From positions 31,857 to 95,856 of the forward strand of contig JASHPJ010000087.1 in assembly GCA_030038195.1 (NCBI GenBank): a stretch of DNA of 64,000 nucleotides. Reading direction: 5' to 3'. The notes under the pieces are model-generated. The model saw only the letters and a list, made by a program, of their open reading frames with translations, had not been told where the DNA came from and did no database searches. Shown in pieces: positions 16,991 through 26,900 of the stretch (positions within the stretch are counted from its first letter, which is position 1; every line of letters begins with the position of its first letter). Source of the stretch: Acidobacteriaceae bacterium (GTDB taxonomy: Bacteria; Acidobacteriota; Terriglobia; Terriglobales; Acidobacteriaceae). The translations under genes and the position numbers were made by a program.

Positions 16991-18559
16991 ATGAGAAACG
17001 AAGTTTACGATGTGCTGATTATCGGGTCGGGCCACTCGGGTGGCATGGCCGCGAAGATACTGACGGAAGCGGGCATCCGCTGCCTGATGCTGAATGCGGG
17101 GCCGGTTGCGGACATCAGCCGCGATGCCGAGCGGCTGCCGGCGAGCGATCTTCCTTATCGCGGATTCAGGCCGCCGGGACGGCTGGAGCATGTGTTCCAG
17201 TCGAACGAGTTCAACGCCAACGTATGGGTAGACGAGCAGGAGGTTCCGTACACATTCGAGCCGGGCCAGCCTTACAACTGGGTGCGGGTGCGGCTGTTCG
17301 GCGGACGCTCGCTGTTCTGGTCGCGGCAGTCGTTCCGGTTGAGCGACTACGAGCTCAAGTGCAAATCGCATGACGGCTTTGGCGAGGACTGGCCGATCGG
17401 TTACGCGGATATTGCGCCTTATTACTCGCGCGTGGAGCGGATCTTTCGCGTGGCCGGCGCGCTGGATGGGCCGCCACAGATGCCGGATGGCGCGTTCATC
17501 CTGGACGACGATCCGTGGACTTCGTCGATGCAGCGGTTTATTGATGCAGCCAGGCCACGCGGCATTCCGGTGTGCAAGCAGCGGCGTGCCCTGGGCGTGA
17601 ATGGGCTGGCAAGCTCGGTGAATCTGCTGCTGCCGGATGCGGAGCGGACGGGCAATCTGACCTCGATTGCAAACGCGGTAGTGCGCGAGATTACGGTGGA
17701 TAAGAACACCGGGCTGCCGAATGGCTGCAACTTCGTGGACCGGATTTCGCGGCGCGAGATGAGCGTGAAGGCGCGCGTGGTAGTGCTGGCCGCCGGCACG
17801 CTCGAAAGCACGCGGCTGCTGCTGAACTCAGGGCTGGCGAACTCCAGCGGCGTGCTGGGGCGCTACCTGACGGACCAGATTTATGGCGCGGGCGTGGTGG
17901 CTTCTGTTCCCGAGGCGCGCGGACGCAAGGGCGCAGGCATCATGGGCGGCGGCGCGCTTGTACCGCGGTTCCGCAACATCGATACGAAGAGCGACAAGTT
18001 CCTGCGCGGGTACGCCTTCAACGTATCGAGCATGACGGGCGGCCTGGGCCCGCGGAATTTTGCGGCCTATGGCGCGGAGCTTGAAAAGAAGCTCGACGAG
18101 TATTACGGCAGCGGATTCCAGATGACCATCATGGGTGAGGTGCTGGGAAGGTACGAGAATCACGTGCGCATCGACAAGGACAAGGTGGACGCGTGGGGGA
18201 TTCCGGCACTGCACGTGGATACGAAGTACACCGACAACGAGTACAACATGGCCCGGGACGCCGTCGATGTGGGCAGCGAGTTGTGTGAGGCTGCGGGGTT
18301 CGAGGTGCTGTCGAAGAATCCGGTGCCGAATCCGCCAGGGTACAGCATTCACGAGATTGGTACGTGCCGCATGGGCGACGACCCGAAGAAGAGCGTGCTG
18401 AACAAGTGGAACCGGAGCCACGATCACAAGAATCTCTTCGTGGTGGATGGAGCCTGCTTCACGAGCGGCGGATGGCAGAATCCGACGATGACGATTCTCG
18501 CGCTCTCCATGCGCGCGTCGGAGCATCTGGCGAGCGAAATGAACAAGGGGAACCTGTAG
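16991..18559 (+). CDS. GMC-family FAD-dependent sugar/alcohol oxidoreductase
   Basis: 522 residues. FAD Rossmann motif [21 protein letters not shown] at residues 8-28. The central [18 protein letters not shown] and [19 protein letters not shown] segments and the C-terminal [12 protein letters not shown] and [14 protein letters not shown] motifs are those of gluconate dehydrogenase-like GMC enzymes; Asn in QNPT is part of the usual active site. Likely oxidises a polyol, sugar acid or sugar in the periplasm together with the Tat subunit upstream. A cytochrome c electron-acceptor subunit is not seen nearby. Confidence 0.88.
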   Translation: MRNEVYDVLIIGSGHSGGMAAKILTEAGIRCLMLNAGPVADISRDAERLPASDLPYRGFRPPGRLEHVFQSNEFNANVWVDEQEVPYTFEPGQPYNWVRVRLFGGRSLFWSRQSFRLSDYELKCKSHDGFGEDWPIGYADIAPYYSRVERIFRVAGALDGPPQMPDGAFILDDDPWTSSMQRFIDAARPRGIPVCKQRRALGVNGLASSVNLLLPDAERTGNLTSIANAVVREITVDKNTGLPNGCNFVDRISRREMSVKARVVVLAAGTLESTRLLLNSGLANSSGVLGRYLTDQIYGAGVVASVPEARGRKGAGIMGGGALVPRFRNIDTKSDKFLRGYAFNVSSMTGGLGPRNFAAYGAELEKKLDEYYGSGFQMTIMGEVLGRYENHVRIDKDKVDAWGIPALHVDTKYTDNEYNMARDAVDVGSELCEAAGFEVLSKNPVPNPPGYSIHEIGTCRMGDDPKKSVLNKWNRSHDHKNLFVVDGACFTSGGWQNPTMTILALSMRASEHLASEMNKGNL

Positions 18560-18562
18560 CAA

Positions 18563-18568
18563 TAGAAT
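18563..18568 (+). promoter_or_regulatory. -10-like element of trmO (possible leaderless start)
   Basis: TAGAAT lies 6 nt before the trmO ATG (18575), with TGAACA 17 bp upstream of it inside the end of the GMC gene. No Shine-Dalgarno is present, so the mRNA may begin at or next to the start codon. Confidence 0.4.
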
Positions 18569-18574
18569 GAACCT

Positions 18575-19036
18575 ATGTTTACGCCGAGACCGATCGCATA
18601 TATTCGCAGCCCGTATACCGAGTCGTCCGCGATCCCGAAGGGGCTTGGCGCGCAACACGACGCCGAAGGCGTGATCGAGTTTCTGCGCGAGTACGAAGCG
18701 GGGCTTGCGGATATCGAGGGATTTTCGCACCTGTTCGTGCTGTGGCACTTCGATCGCGTCGATGATTTCGACCTCACGGCGCATCCACCCTCAGACGACC
18801 GCCCGCATGGAGTGTTCGCCACGCGCTCGCCGCGCCGGCCGAATCCGATTGGGCTCACGGTGGTGGAGCTGCGGCGGCGCGATGGGGCTTCGCTCTACGT
18901 GCGTGGCGTGGACATGCTGGACGGAACGCCGGTGCTGGATGTGAAGCCGTATCTGTCGAGCATACCGGCAGAGAAGCTGCGGCGCGGATGGATTGCCGAG
19001 GCTGAGGCGCGTAAAGCCCGGGAGCAGAAAAGCTGA
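18575..19036 (+). CDS. trmO: tRNA (t6A37) N6-methyltransferase TrmO
   Basis: 153 residues of the TrmO/YaeB (UPF0066) family, which adds a methyl group from SAM to threonylcarbamoyladenosine-37 in tRNA-Thr. Seen: N-terminal PIAYIRSPY, then GFSHLFVLWHFDR and the family signature GVFATRSPRRPNPIGLTVVEL, then DVKPYLSSIP. It is shorter than E. coli TrmO, with only the beta-barrel catalytic domain. TsaB and TsaE of the t6A pathway are encoded elsewhere in the window. Confidence 0.92.
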   Translation: MFTPRPIAYIRSPYTESSAIPKGLGAQHDAEGVIEFLREYEAGLADIEGFSHLFVLWHFDRVDDFDLTAHPPSDDRPHGVFATRSPRRPNPIGLTVVELRRRDGASLYVRGVDMLDGTPVLDVKPYLSSIPAEKLRRGWIAEAEARKAREQKS

Positions 19037-19145
19037 ATCACTGCTATACGCTGCGAAATGCAAACCCTTCGACTTCGTCCGCCACAGCGGACTTCGTCCA
19101 GGTTAACATTCGCGTTGTTTACTGATTCCTGCATAAGGAATGTTC

Positions 19146-19231
19146 CTGTCATCCTGAGCGAAGGTCGCCGCGGTCCGCCGCGGCGGAGAGTCGAAGCCAA
19201 AGACCCGCCGTGGCGGGGATCTGTGGTTGTC
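19146..19231 (+). repeat. Long palindromic intergenic repeat, copy 1
   Basis: Element starting CTGTCATCCTGAGCGAAG and ending GGGGATCTGTGGTTGT, with internal self-complementary blocks CCGCCGCGGCGG and CCGCCGTGGCGGGG. A diverged inverted copy is at 21520-21601. It lies downstream of trmO; no gene in 19037-19289. Confidence 0.7.
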
Positions 19232-19289
19232 TTTTTTCTTTGCTGGTAGACATTCATTTTGCAGCTTTCAATAACCGGGATTCGGAAGA

Positions 19290-19928
19290 TTACGGAATGC
19301 CGAGCAGCTTGTGGGTCTGCAAACTCATGCGCCACTGCGGATGATGCATGCAATATTCGAGCGCGAGGCGGGTGTTGGCTTCGCGCTCGGGGCCGTCCAT
19401 AGGCTGCAGGAAGAAGTTGCGGAAGGCCAGGTTGGCGAACTTCTCGGGCTTCACGCCCATCTGCGGATAAACCAGCTTCAACTCGTCGCCGGTGGTCTGC
19501 TTGAGCGTGGTTCCGGCCTTGGGGCTGACGCAGATCCAGTCGAGGCCGGGGGGCGCGGCAACGGTTCCGTTGGTTTCCACGGCGATCTCAAAGTTACGCG
19601 CATGCAGCGCTGCAATAAGGGGCGTGTCAAGCTGCAGCAGCGGCTCGCCGCCGGTGCAGACGACGAACTTCTTTCCGCCGGAGATCGCGGCAGGCCATGT
19701 CTGCGCGACGGCATCGGCGAGCGCGACGGCAGAAGCGAACTTGCCGCCGCCGGGGCCGTCGGTGTCAGCGAAGTCTGTATCACAAAACTTGCAGATTGCC
19801 GAAGCGCGGTCCCGCTCGCGGCCGGACCAGAGATTGCATCCGGCAAAGCGGCAGAAGACAGCGGCGCGACCGGTCTGCGCGCCTTCGCCCTGCAGGGTGT
19901 AGAAGATTTCTTTGACTGCGTAGCTCAT
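19290..19928 (-). CDS. queE: 7-carboxy-7-deazaguanine synthase
   Basis: 212 residues; radical-SAM enzyme converting 6-carboxytetrahydropterin to 7-carboxy-7-deazaguanine in queuosine synthesis. The cluster motif is the long variant Cys31-x14-Cys46-x2-Cys49. Glycine-rich TGGEPLLQ and VETNGT segments bind SAM. The start at 19928 overlaps the queC stop (ATGA), favouring it over an ATG three codons upstream. Magnesium-dependent enzyme in known homologues. Confidence 0.94.
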   Translation of the reverse strand: MSYAVKEIFYTLQGEGAQTGRAAVFCRFAGCNLWSGRERDRASAICKFCDTDFADTDGPGGGKFASAVALADAVAQTWPAAISGGKKFVVCTGGEPLLQLDTPLIAALHARNFEIAVETNGTVAAPPGLDWICVSPKAGTTLKQTTGDELKLVYPQMGVKPEKFANLAFRNFFLQPMDGPEREANTRLALEYCMHHPQWRMSLQTHKLLGIP

Positions 19929-20647
19929 CGCTGCCATCCTGCGGGCGGGTAGCGCAGCGGGTCCTCCGTGCCGTTCTCACGAAAGCCCTTCTGGCGCAGC
20001 AGGCAGGAGTCACATTCACCGCATGGCTGGCCGTCCGGAAACGGATCGTAGCAACTGCTGGTGAGGCTGTAATCGACACCAAGTTCGAGACCCTTTTGGA
20101 TGATCTGCGCCTTGGTGAGCGCGATGAGCGGCGTGTGAATCTTGAGATGCTGGCGGCCTTCGACGCCGGCTTTTGTCGCCAGGTTAGCCATCTCCTCAAA
20201 GGACTTAATAAACTCGGGACGGCAGTCGGGATAGCCGGAGTAGTCGAGTGCGTTGACACCGATGAAGATATCGCTGGACTCAAGCACCTCAGCCCAGGCA
20301 AGCGCGAAGGAGAGAAAGATCGTGTTGCGCGCGGGGACGTAGGTGATGGGGATACCGTGGGCCATCTCGTCGGCGTCACGGCCTTTGGGCACGGCGATGT
20401 CGTCGGTGAGCGCGGAGCCGCCGAAGATGCGGAGATCGATTGTAGCGATGCGGTGCTGCGTTGCGCCGAGCGATGCAGCCACGCGCTTTGCCGCTTCGAG
20501 CTCGAAGGCGTGGCGCTGGCCGTAGGAGAACGAGAGCGCGTAAGGCTCGTAGCCTTCAGCGCGCGCGATGGCGAGGACGGTGGCGGAGTCCAAGCCGCCG
20601 CTGAGGAGGACGACTGCTTTTTTCGGGTTGGTCTTTCTTTCGACCAT
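19925..20647 (-). CDS. queC: 7-cyano-7-deazaguanine (preQ0) synthase
   Basis: 240 residues. PP-loop ATP pyrophosphatase motif [17 protein letters not shown] at residues 12-28 and the C-terminal zinc site with four Cys ([10 protein letters not shown] and [11 protein letters not shown]). It turns 7-carboxy-7-deazaguanine and ammonia into preQ0. First gene of a two-gene operon with queE; queD and queF are not in the window. Its upstream region is a multi-hairpin repeat. Confidence 0.96.
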   Translation of the reverse strand: MVERKTNPKKAVVLLSGGLDSATVLAIARAEGYEPYALSFSYGQRHAFELEAAKRVAASLGATQHRIATIDLRIFGGSALTDDIAVPKGRDADEMAHGIPITYVPARNTIFLSFALAWAEVLESSDIFIGVNALDYSGYPDCRPEFIKSFEEMANLATKAGVEGRQHLKIHTPLIALTKAQIIQKGLELGVDYSLTSSCYDPFPDGQPCGECDSCLLRQKGFRENGTEDPLRYPPAGWQR

Positions 20648-20654
20648 TGGAGGT

Positions 20655-20776
20655 TTTCGCCCCGCCCCTACAGGGCGGAATGGTTTTCTTATCTACCTTT
20701 CCCAGGACGCCGTCCGCAGATGCGGACTCTGTCCTGGGCTATTCTCGAATACTCCCTCCGGGAGTTTTGTGCTGAC
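20655..20776. repeat. Multi-hairpin repeat element
   Basis: Three consecutive hairpins: CCGCCC-TACA-GGGCGG (about 20661-20677), the large nested CCCAGGAC...GTCCTGGG arms (about 20701-20738) enclosing GTCCGCA/TGCGGAC, and ACTCCC-TCC-GGGAGT (about 20752-20766). No gene in 20648-20814. It lies between kdsC and queC, so it occupies the queC promoter region. Confidence 0.6.
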
Positions 20777-20814
20777 GATGCACAACAGCAGGCACATGCA
20801 TGTTACCCCGACAA

Positions 20815-21456
20815 TCATTGCCTGGACGGCAAGTCCTCTCCGCCTTTACCGATGTCCATCGAGGGTGAAATGGGATTACTCTCGTCAATGTAGGCATCGA
20901 TGCACCGGTCGAGGATGCCTTTGGCTTCGAGGATGAACTCGACGGCGTCGCGCGCGGCGCCGTGGCCGCCGCGGTTGGGCGTGACGTAATGCGCTTCGGC
21001 CTTCACGCGCTCGCGGGCGTCGGCGACGGCGACGGCCAAGCCGCACTGGCGCATCACCGGCAGGTCGATCACGTCGTCGCCGACGTAGGCGATCTCGTCG
21101 AGCGTCACGCCTTCTTTTTCCATGATCTCACGCACCGGCTTCATCTTGAAGGCCTGGCCGAGATAGACGAATTCGAGCTTGAGGTCGCGGGCACGCATCT
21201 GCACCGTCTCAGAGATGCGCTTGGTGATGATGCCGCACTTGAGGCCGCCGAGACGCGCCAGCGAGATGGCGGTGCCGTCGTGCGCGTTGTAGCCCTTGGC
21301 TTCCACCATCTTCGACGTGGTGGCGCCGTTGGCCGATGGGACGGGCACGGGGATGAGCCAGATGCTGCCGTCGGTGAGAACGCCGTCCACGTCGAAGAGG
21401 ATGATCCTGATCTTGCGGGCGCGGTCGATAACCGGATCGGGCGCAGAAAGGGTCAT
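20815..21456 (-). CDS. kdsC: HAD-IIIA phosphatase, probable KDO 8-phosphate phosphatase
   Basis: 213 residues. HAD motif I ILFDVDGVLTDG (Asp22, Asp24), then DGTAISLARLGG and CGIITKR, and the late YVGDDVIDLPVM motif, as in the YrbI/KdsC family, which releases phosphate from KDO 8-phosphate for lipopolysaccharide. An extra loop of about 10 residues follows motif I. Start 21456 is where homology begins. The upstream in-frame extension runs through the intergenic repeat and is rejected. TACAAT 6 nt before the ATG suggests a leaderless mRNA. Confidence 0.85.
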   Translation of the reverse strand: MTLSAPDPVIDRARKIRIILFDVDGVLTDGSIWLIPVPVPSANGATTSKMVEAKGYNAHDGTAISLARLGGLKCGIITKRISETVQMRARDLKLEFVYLGQAFKMKPVREIMEKEGVTLDEIAYVGDDVIDLPVMRQCGLAVAVADARERVKAEAHYVTPNRGGHGAARDAVEFILEAKGILDRCIDAYIDESNPISPSMDIGKGGEDLPSRQ

Positions 21457-21519
21457 GGTTTGATTGTAGCGACTCCGAAAGAACTGATGCTGCCACGATT
21501 TCAGCAGAACTCCCATAGA

Positions 21520-21601
21520 ACAACCGCAGATCCCCGCCACGGCGAGTCTTCGACTTCGACTTTCCGCCGCGGCAGACTGCGTGGGATTCACAGGATGACA
21601 G
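21520..21601 (-). repeat. Long palindromic intergenic repeat, copy 2 (inverted)
   Basis: Reverse complement reads CTGTCATCCTG ... CCGCCGCGGCGGAAAGTCGAAG ... CGCCGTGGCGGGGATCTG ... GGTTGT (ellipses mark diverged parts), matching copy 1 at 19146-19231 in the opposite orientation. It lies upstream of kdsC. Confidence 0.7.
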
Positions 21602-21670
21602 AATTGTGGGCACCGGGAAATTCACGAGAGAATGCAGATATGGATCGCGATCCCGCGATGAAGCTGCGTC

Positions 21671-21687
21671 AAGGATGGGGCACGGAA
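21671..21687. repeat. 17-bp exact intergenic repeat, copy 1
   Basis: AAGGATGGGGCACGGAA, identical at 51771-51787. Both copies lie 25-30 bp downstream of a minus-strand gene stop (VWFA gene here, tsaE there). Confidence 0.6.
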
Positions 21688-21716
21688 TCATCGTGCTTGG
21701 GTTGCAGACGAGAAAG

Positions 21717-23867
21717 TCAGTTGGAGCCGGCGCCGGCAGATTGGGTTGAAGAGACCGTTGTCGGTGGCTGCGCAGGCCGCACCAATACGGCGAAGCGCGG
21801 GAAGGCGAAGCTGCCGGCAGCATCGTCCACCACGTTCAACTGGCAGACGTAGGAGCCGGGCTTGAGGCCGGTGAGCGGCACGTCGAGCTCGAAGGCGACG
21901 GCGTCGCGGCCTTCCACGTTCACCTGTCTGGCCTGCACCTGCGGCGATTGGTAGACGAGTGTCGAACCCTGGATGAGTTCGAGACTGCTGAGCATGTCGA
22001 TGCCGGGCTTCGCGCCTTTGGGCTCGTTTTCTGCGGCCTTTTCACGCTCGGGAGCGTAGACCTCGTAGAGCAGGTACATGTGCTGGTCCTGGCGGAAGAC
22101 GTGGCTGATGTTGGGCACGTACTCTTCGCCGCCGCGGACGAGCGGGTCCTGCTTCTTGCTGGGCTGGCGCATGGAGGCAAGCACGACGGAGCTCAGCTTG
22201 AGCGGAGCTTTTTTGAGATCGGGCAGCGTGATGTTGGCTTCGAATGAGCCCATGCGGCCGGTCTGGTTTTCACGGACGACGAATTTCACGTCGTACTTGC
22301 CGGCCGGCAGGTTGAAGCTGGTTGTGTATTGAATGTTCTTCTGGCGGGCCTGCACCGACTGGTCGAGATTGAGCTTGACGGTCTCGCGCACGCGGCCCAC
22401 GGGACGCTTCACCTCGTCGATCACCTCGCCAATGATGTCGAGCGTGGCCTTGTCCTTGTCACCGCCCTTGATGAAAGGAATCTGCGAGCCGGGCACGAGC
22501 AACGAGACCGGCACGTAGAAGCGGTTGTCACTGAGCATGAAGTACATGGCGTCGAGGTAGACGGGGATGTCGGTGGCCGGCAAATCGCTGGCGAGCTGAT
22601 CTTCCAGCTCCTGTTCGCGGTCTTCGCGGCCGGAGTGGCGGAAGTCAGCGGGCGCGTAGTAGCCGGGACGGTATTCGAGCTTGATGCCGGGCCTGTCAAT
22701 CCTGATGATCAGCTTGCGATATTTGCCGTCGCGCGCGAGGTTGGTGGAATGGAAACCGATGGCGTAGTAGGCCGAGGTGTCTTTCTGCACCTGCGCGAAA
22801 GCAGGCGCAAAATCATTCGAGTCAAAGAAGGCTTTGCCGCCGGTGTCGGTCGAGAGCGTAGCCATTACTTCCTGGGTGGCGAAGTTCTGGTTCATGTTGT
22901 TGAGCAGCGCGCCGCCGTTGTATGCGCCGGAGCCGCGCAGGCTTCCCGTCGATGCGTCGCCGAGCGGGCCGATAGCCTGCAGGCCGCGCGTGTCCACACT
23001 GTAGATGGCGAGGTTGGCGCGCACGGCTGCGTTGATGGCGGCGCGCAGCGAGGCCTCGTTTTCAATGCCGTCGCGCGAGATGCCGCCGGAGAAGTAAAGC
23101 ACGGATTTTTTCTCGCTGATCTTTTCGAGCGCCTTGGAGATAGCGCGCAGCGCGAAGAGCTCGCGATCGGTGTTGATGTCGTTGTATTCGCTCTCGTCCG
23201 GTGTGTAGGCGGTGGTGTCTTCCGTCTGGTTGGAGTTGGCATTGGCGCCCTGCGCAAAACCCTGACCCTCGGTGCCGTTATAGGCGCCCACTTCATTGAT
23301 GAGCGCGTTCTTGTCGGCGGTGAAGTCCTGGTCGACGCTGAGCGTGTCGCCGAGGGAGACGAGCGCGACGAGGTCGGCGGGCTGCATCTTGTTGCGCAAA
23401 AACTCCTGCGCCGCATCGACACTGCGCTCCAGGTCTTCGAGCTGCATGGAGGTGAGGTCGAAGAACATCACGATGAGCCGATGGTTGCGCAGGTCCTCCG
23501 GCCTGGTGACGACAACAGCTTTGCTGCCGCTTGTCGTGGGACCGGCTGCCAGACCGCTCACGGTAGCCTCGTTGAGCGGCGTGGCCATGTCCATGCTCTG
23601 GAAATCGAAGGTGGCGATCTGCTGCTCTTTGCCGTTCTCGTAGATTTTGAAGTCGCTCTGCTTGAGGCCGCGGACCACTTCGCCGGTCTTGGCGTCGCGG
23701 GCGACGACATCGGTGAGAACCAGATCGGCGTTGGTCTTGAGCACGAAGCCGCTCTGCGGCGTGTTGGTGACCTGCGGCGCGTTCTGCGCAGAGACGGGTT
23801 GCATGGCGGGAGACATGAGCGCAAGCGCGGCGAGCGTAGCGGCGAGTCTTTGTGTAAAGCCTTTCAT
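21717..23867 (-). CDS. Exported VWFA-related protein
   Basis: 716 residues. Signal peptide (1-27, MKGFTQRLAATLAALALMSP), then an acidobacterial VWFA-related domain (about 40-420): LTDVVARDAKTGEVVRGL and FKIYENGKEQQIATF precede HRLIVMFFDLTSMQ, where a canonical MIDAS DxSxS is altered. The C-terminal 300 residues are beta-rich and unrecognised. Such proteins are secreted and may bind surfaces or partner proteins; function unproven. GGGAG 5 nt before ATG 23867 fixes the start. It follows the Oar-like receptor gene on the same strand after 110 bp. Confidence 0.8.
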   Translation of the reverse strand: MKGFTQRLAATLAALALMSPAMQPVSAQNAPQVTNTPQSGFVLKTNADLVLTDVVARDAKTGEVVRGLKQSDFKIYENGKEQQIATFDFQSMDMATPLNEATVSGLAAGPTTSGSKAVVVTRPEDLRNHRLIVMFFDLTSMQLEDLERSVDAAQEFLRNKMQPADLVALVSLGDTLSVDQDFTADKNALINEVGAYNGTEGQGFAQGANANSNQTEDTTAYTPDESEYNDINTDRELFALRAISKALEKISEKKSVLYFSGGISRDGIENEASLRAAINAAVRANLAIYSVDTRGLQAIGPLGDASTGSLRGSGAYNGGALLNNMNQNFATQEVMATLSTDTGGKAFFDSNDFAPAFAQVQKDTSAYYAIGFHSTNLARDGKYRKLIIRIDRPGIKLEYRPGYYAPADFRHSGREDREQELEDQLASDLPATDIPVYLDAMYFMLSDNRFYVPVSLLVPGSQIPFIKGGDKDKATLDIIGEVIDEVKRPVGRVRETVKLNLDQSVQARQKNIQYTTSFNLPAGKYDVKFVVRENQTGRMGSFEANITLPDLKKAPLKLSSVVLASMRQPSKKQDPLVRGGEEYVPNISHVFRQDQHMYLLYEVYAPEREKAAENEPKGAKPGIDMLSSLELIQGSTLVYQSPQVQARQVNVEGRDAVAFELDVPLTGLKPGSYVCQLNVVDDAAGSFAFPRFAVLVRPAQPPTTVSSTQSAGAGSN

Positions 23868-23925
23868 CCAAACTCCCGAAGTCGGGGCCGACCCCCTCTT
23901 TCTCATCGTGCGGCAACCGTCAAAC

Positions 23926-23977
23926 AGCCCAAGCAGCCCATTTTAACTTCGCTAACAACGCTAACTCCGCTTCTCCG
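23926..23977. repeat. Degenerate GTTAGCG tandem repeat
   Basis: Minus strand reads several imperfect 8-9 bp units ending TTAGCG (GAGTTAGCG, TTGTTAGCG). Similar in motif to the array at 38391-38430. It sits between the receptor stop and the VWFA gene. Confidence 0.45.
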
Positions 23978-26900
23978 CTAAAACCTGAATCTCGCCGTGA
24001 ACTGGAAGGAGCGCATCGCGCCCACCGAGGTGACCTGGCCGAAGTTCTGCGAGTTCACCGTCGTGCCTACGCCCGCGTACTGCACGGTGTTGAAGACGTT
24101 GTCGATGGTGGCGCGAACCTCCATGCTGCGCGTATCGCCGAGTTGCATGGTCTTGGAAAGCGCCATGGTGTTCGATACGGTTCCGGGACCCAGGATCGAG
24201 TTGCGCGGCGCGTTGCCGAAGAAGTTGCAGAAGGTCTGCGTGGGCGTAACGGTGTTGGTTGGCGCTGAGTACGCCGCGGGGTTGAACCACTGGTGAAGCG
24301 AACCGCCGCCGGCAGTGACAGAGACACCGGTGAGGTTGGGGCGCATGACGCCGCCGGTACCGCAGGCCGTGCTGGACACCGAGGATGTATAGCTGGGGCT
24401 GAGCCACGTTCCGGTGGCGAACTTGAACTGGCCGGAGACGGAAAAGCCTTCGAGGATGTGCGCGCCAGCGCCCGTGGTGATCCAGGCCCTGTCTGCGCCG
24501 AAGGGCAGCTCGTAGAGATACGTCCCGCTCACGGTGTGGCGCACGTCGAGGCTGGAGTTGCCCAGCTCGCCGAGCACGTTTTGCCAGTCCTGCACGCCCA
24601 CGCCGCCCACGGAGCCGAGCGCTCCGGCATCGTCAATGGAGTGTGAGTACTGGTAGTTCGCGCCCAGGGCAATACCCTTGGACAGGCGCTTGTTCACGCG
24701 TACCGTCCCGGCATTGAATTTGGAGAACGAGACGGCTTCCTCATAAGTGAAGTTGAGCGGAGTGCAGAGCGCGCCGTTGCAGATCGTGGGATCAGTCGAG
24801 GGGCTGGTCGGGATGGCGCGTGGCGCGATGAGCGTGTCCAGGTGATTACCGCGCGTGCCGTTATAGCCGACGTTGAGCACGATACCCCAGGGCAGTGTCT
24901 TCTGGATGTCGAGGTTCCAGGCCATCACGGAGGGCAGTCCGTAGTGTGGATCGAGCGCGTAGTTGCCGAGCGTGGCGGGCGCGGGGAATCCACTGGCCAG
25001 CGTGAAGCAGGTGGCCGGCACAGAGCGCGCGCAGGCTGAGGAAGCGGCGTTGCCGTTGGCTTCCTGGTTGGTCTGCTCGTTGGTGAAGGGCGGCTGGTGG
25101 GCCATGTCATTGGCAAAGGTTGCGTATTCGCCCACGGTGTAGTTGGTGCCAAAGCCGGCGCGCACCACGGTCTGCTTGATTTTGGGAACACGCCAGGCAA
25201 GCGCCACGCGCGGCGAGAAGGCCTTGTGCCAGGGATAGACCAAGGAAGCGGGAAGGCCCGCGGCTCCGGACTGGACTTCAGTCTGCGTAGTGAATCCTTC
25301 GCCGGGATTGGTGGCCACTTCCGCCAGGCGGCCGTACTTTTCGGTATACGGCGCGAAGAACTCGTAGCGGACGCCGTAGTTGATCGTGAACGAGGGCAGC
25401 GCGCGCCAGTCGTCCATGGCGTAAGCGTCGAAGACGTTGTCGCGCAGGTAGCTTTTGGCCACCGAGGCGTTCAGCGTGGAGGACTGCGGCAGACCCAGGA
25501 GCAGATCGGCGATCGACGAGCCGGTGGTCTCGTCCATCGCGGCGTCTTCCGTAAACAGGCCACTGAAGACGAAGTTTCCGGTGGCGTTGGAGCCGGCAAG
25601 GAAGTCGCGGTGGACGCGGCGATAGTCGCCGCCGAAGCGCAGGTTATGCTTGCCATGAATCCAGCTCAGCACCTCGGAGGCGGAGATAGTCTGCGAGATG
25701 GAAAAGCTGGGCTGCTGCTCGCTCAGGCCAGTGTATTCGCTCAACTGGATGTTGGGCAGACCGTAGTTGAGTGCGACGGCAACATCACTTGGAAGGGCGA
25801 TTCCGTAAGTGCTGGCAATGTCGTTCGTCGTGTTGGTGAAGAAGTTGGTGCTGTGGCTGTTCGAGCGGTTCCAGTTGGTGTTGAAGATGCTGGTGACGCG
25901 GTGATAGCCGACGGTGTAGCCGGCCTGGAGCGAGTAGGAGTCCGATGCGCTCTTGCCGCCGAGGATGGGGATGTAGTCGACGTTGTCAGAGGCCGAGCGG
26001 CTGGTGTTGAAGTTGAAGTTGATGCTCTGGCGCAGGCCCTGGTTCTGCGAGCGGCGGCCGAAGCCGCCACGCCCGCCGCGAAACTGGCCGGCATTGGCGC
26101 CGAAGCTGCGGTTGTAACGGATGCCGGCCTGCGTGGAGTTCGACTGGCCGGTGGTGAGCAGGTGGTAGTTGTACCGGAGAGCGCTGGCGCCGGTGAGATT
26201 CGGCTCGGGGATAAGCGGCTGGCAGTTGGGCGTGGCGGTTGGGCAGTTGAGCAGTGCGTAGCCGGGCAGGTTCTGGATGCGCGCCAGCGGAATGACGTTG
26301 TTGCTGAACTGCACGAGGGTCGTGGGGTCGTAGATGAGCGGCAGCCCCGATGCCGAGAAGTCGCCCTGGCGCTCGGCGTCTGTGGGAACGAAGGCGTACT
26401 CATCGTAGGGCGTGGATTGGCGCGTGCCGGAGAGCGTGAGGAAGACCGTGTCTTTGCCGCTGGGCTTGGTGAGATGCGGAATGTACGGAGCGCTCATGAA
26501 GGTGATGCCGAAGCGATTCGATCCGTTCGAGGGCTGTTGTTGCTGCTGGCCCAGCAGTGCGAAGGGTTGCGCGTTGAAGATAGAGTTGTTGCCGTCCCAG
26601 AAGATGGCGCCGTGGGGCTGGCCGGGATTGAAGCCGCGGAAGTTGCCGCGGCCACCACGGCCGCCGAACCCACCTCCGCCGAATCCACCTCCGCCAAAGC
26701 CTCCGCCGCCAAAACCGCCGCCACCGAATCCGCCGCCGAAGAGTCCACCGCTGCCGGGCATCTGGCCGCCATTCTGCTGGCGATACGCTTCGATCTGGTC
26801 GCGCAGGCGATCGACATCCACGCCGGCCAGCGGGCTTACCTGGCCGGTCTGGCCGGTGATGGCCACGGAATCGCCGCTGAAGTCCGTGTTGCCGGCGATG

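Noticed and set aside
16079..17371. N-terminal extension of the quinone oxidoreductase frame to 747 residues.
   Set aside because: The extra part is Arg/Pro/His-rich and antisense to the GMC flavoprotein gene; the true start at 16078 has a good ribosome site.
21457..21591. 45-residue N-terminal extension of KdsC.
   Set aside because: It translates the intergenic palindromic repeat and lacks homology; the family start is at 21456.
22329..23981. A 550-residue plus-strand open frame opposite the VWFA gene.
   Set aside because: Shadow frame without domain or signal features.
26650..26745. Direct repeats of about 15 bp that could suggest a CRISPR-like array.
   Set aside because: No spacers; the units encode GGGGF in frame within the receptor gene.
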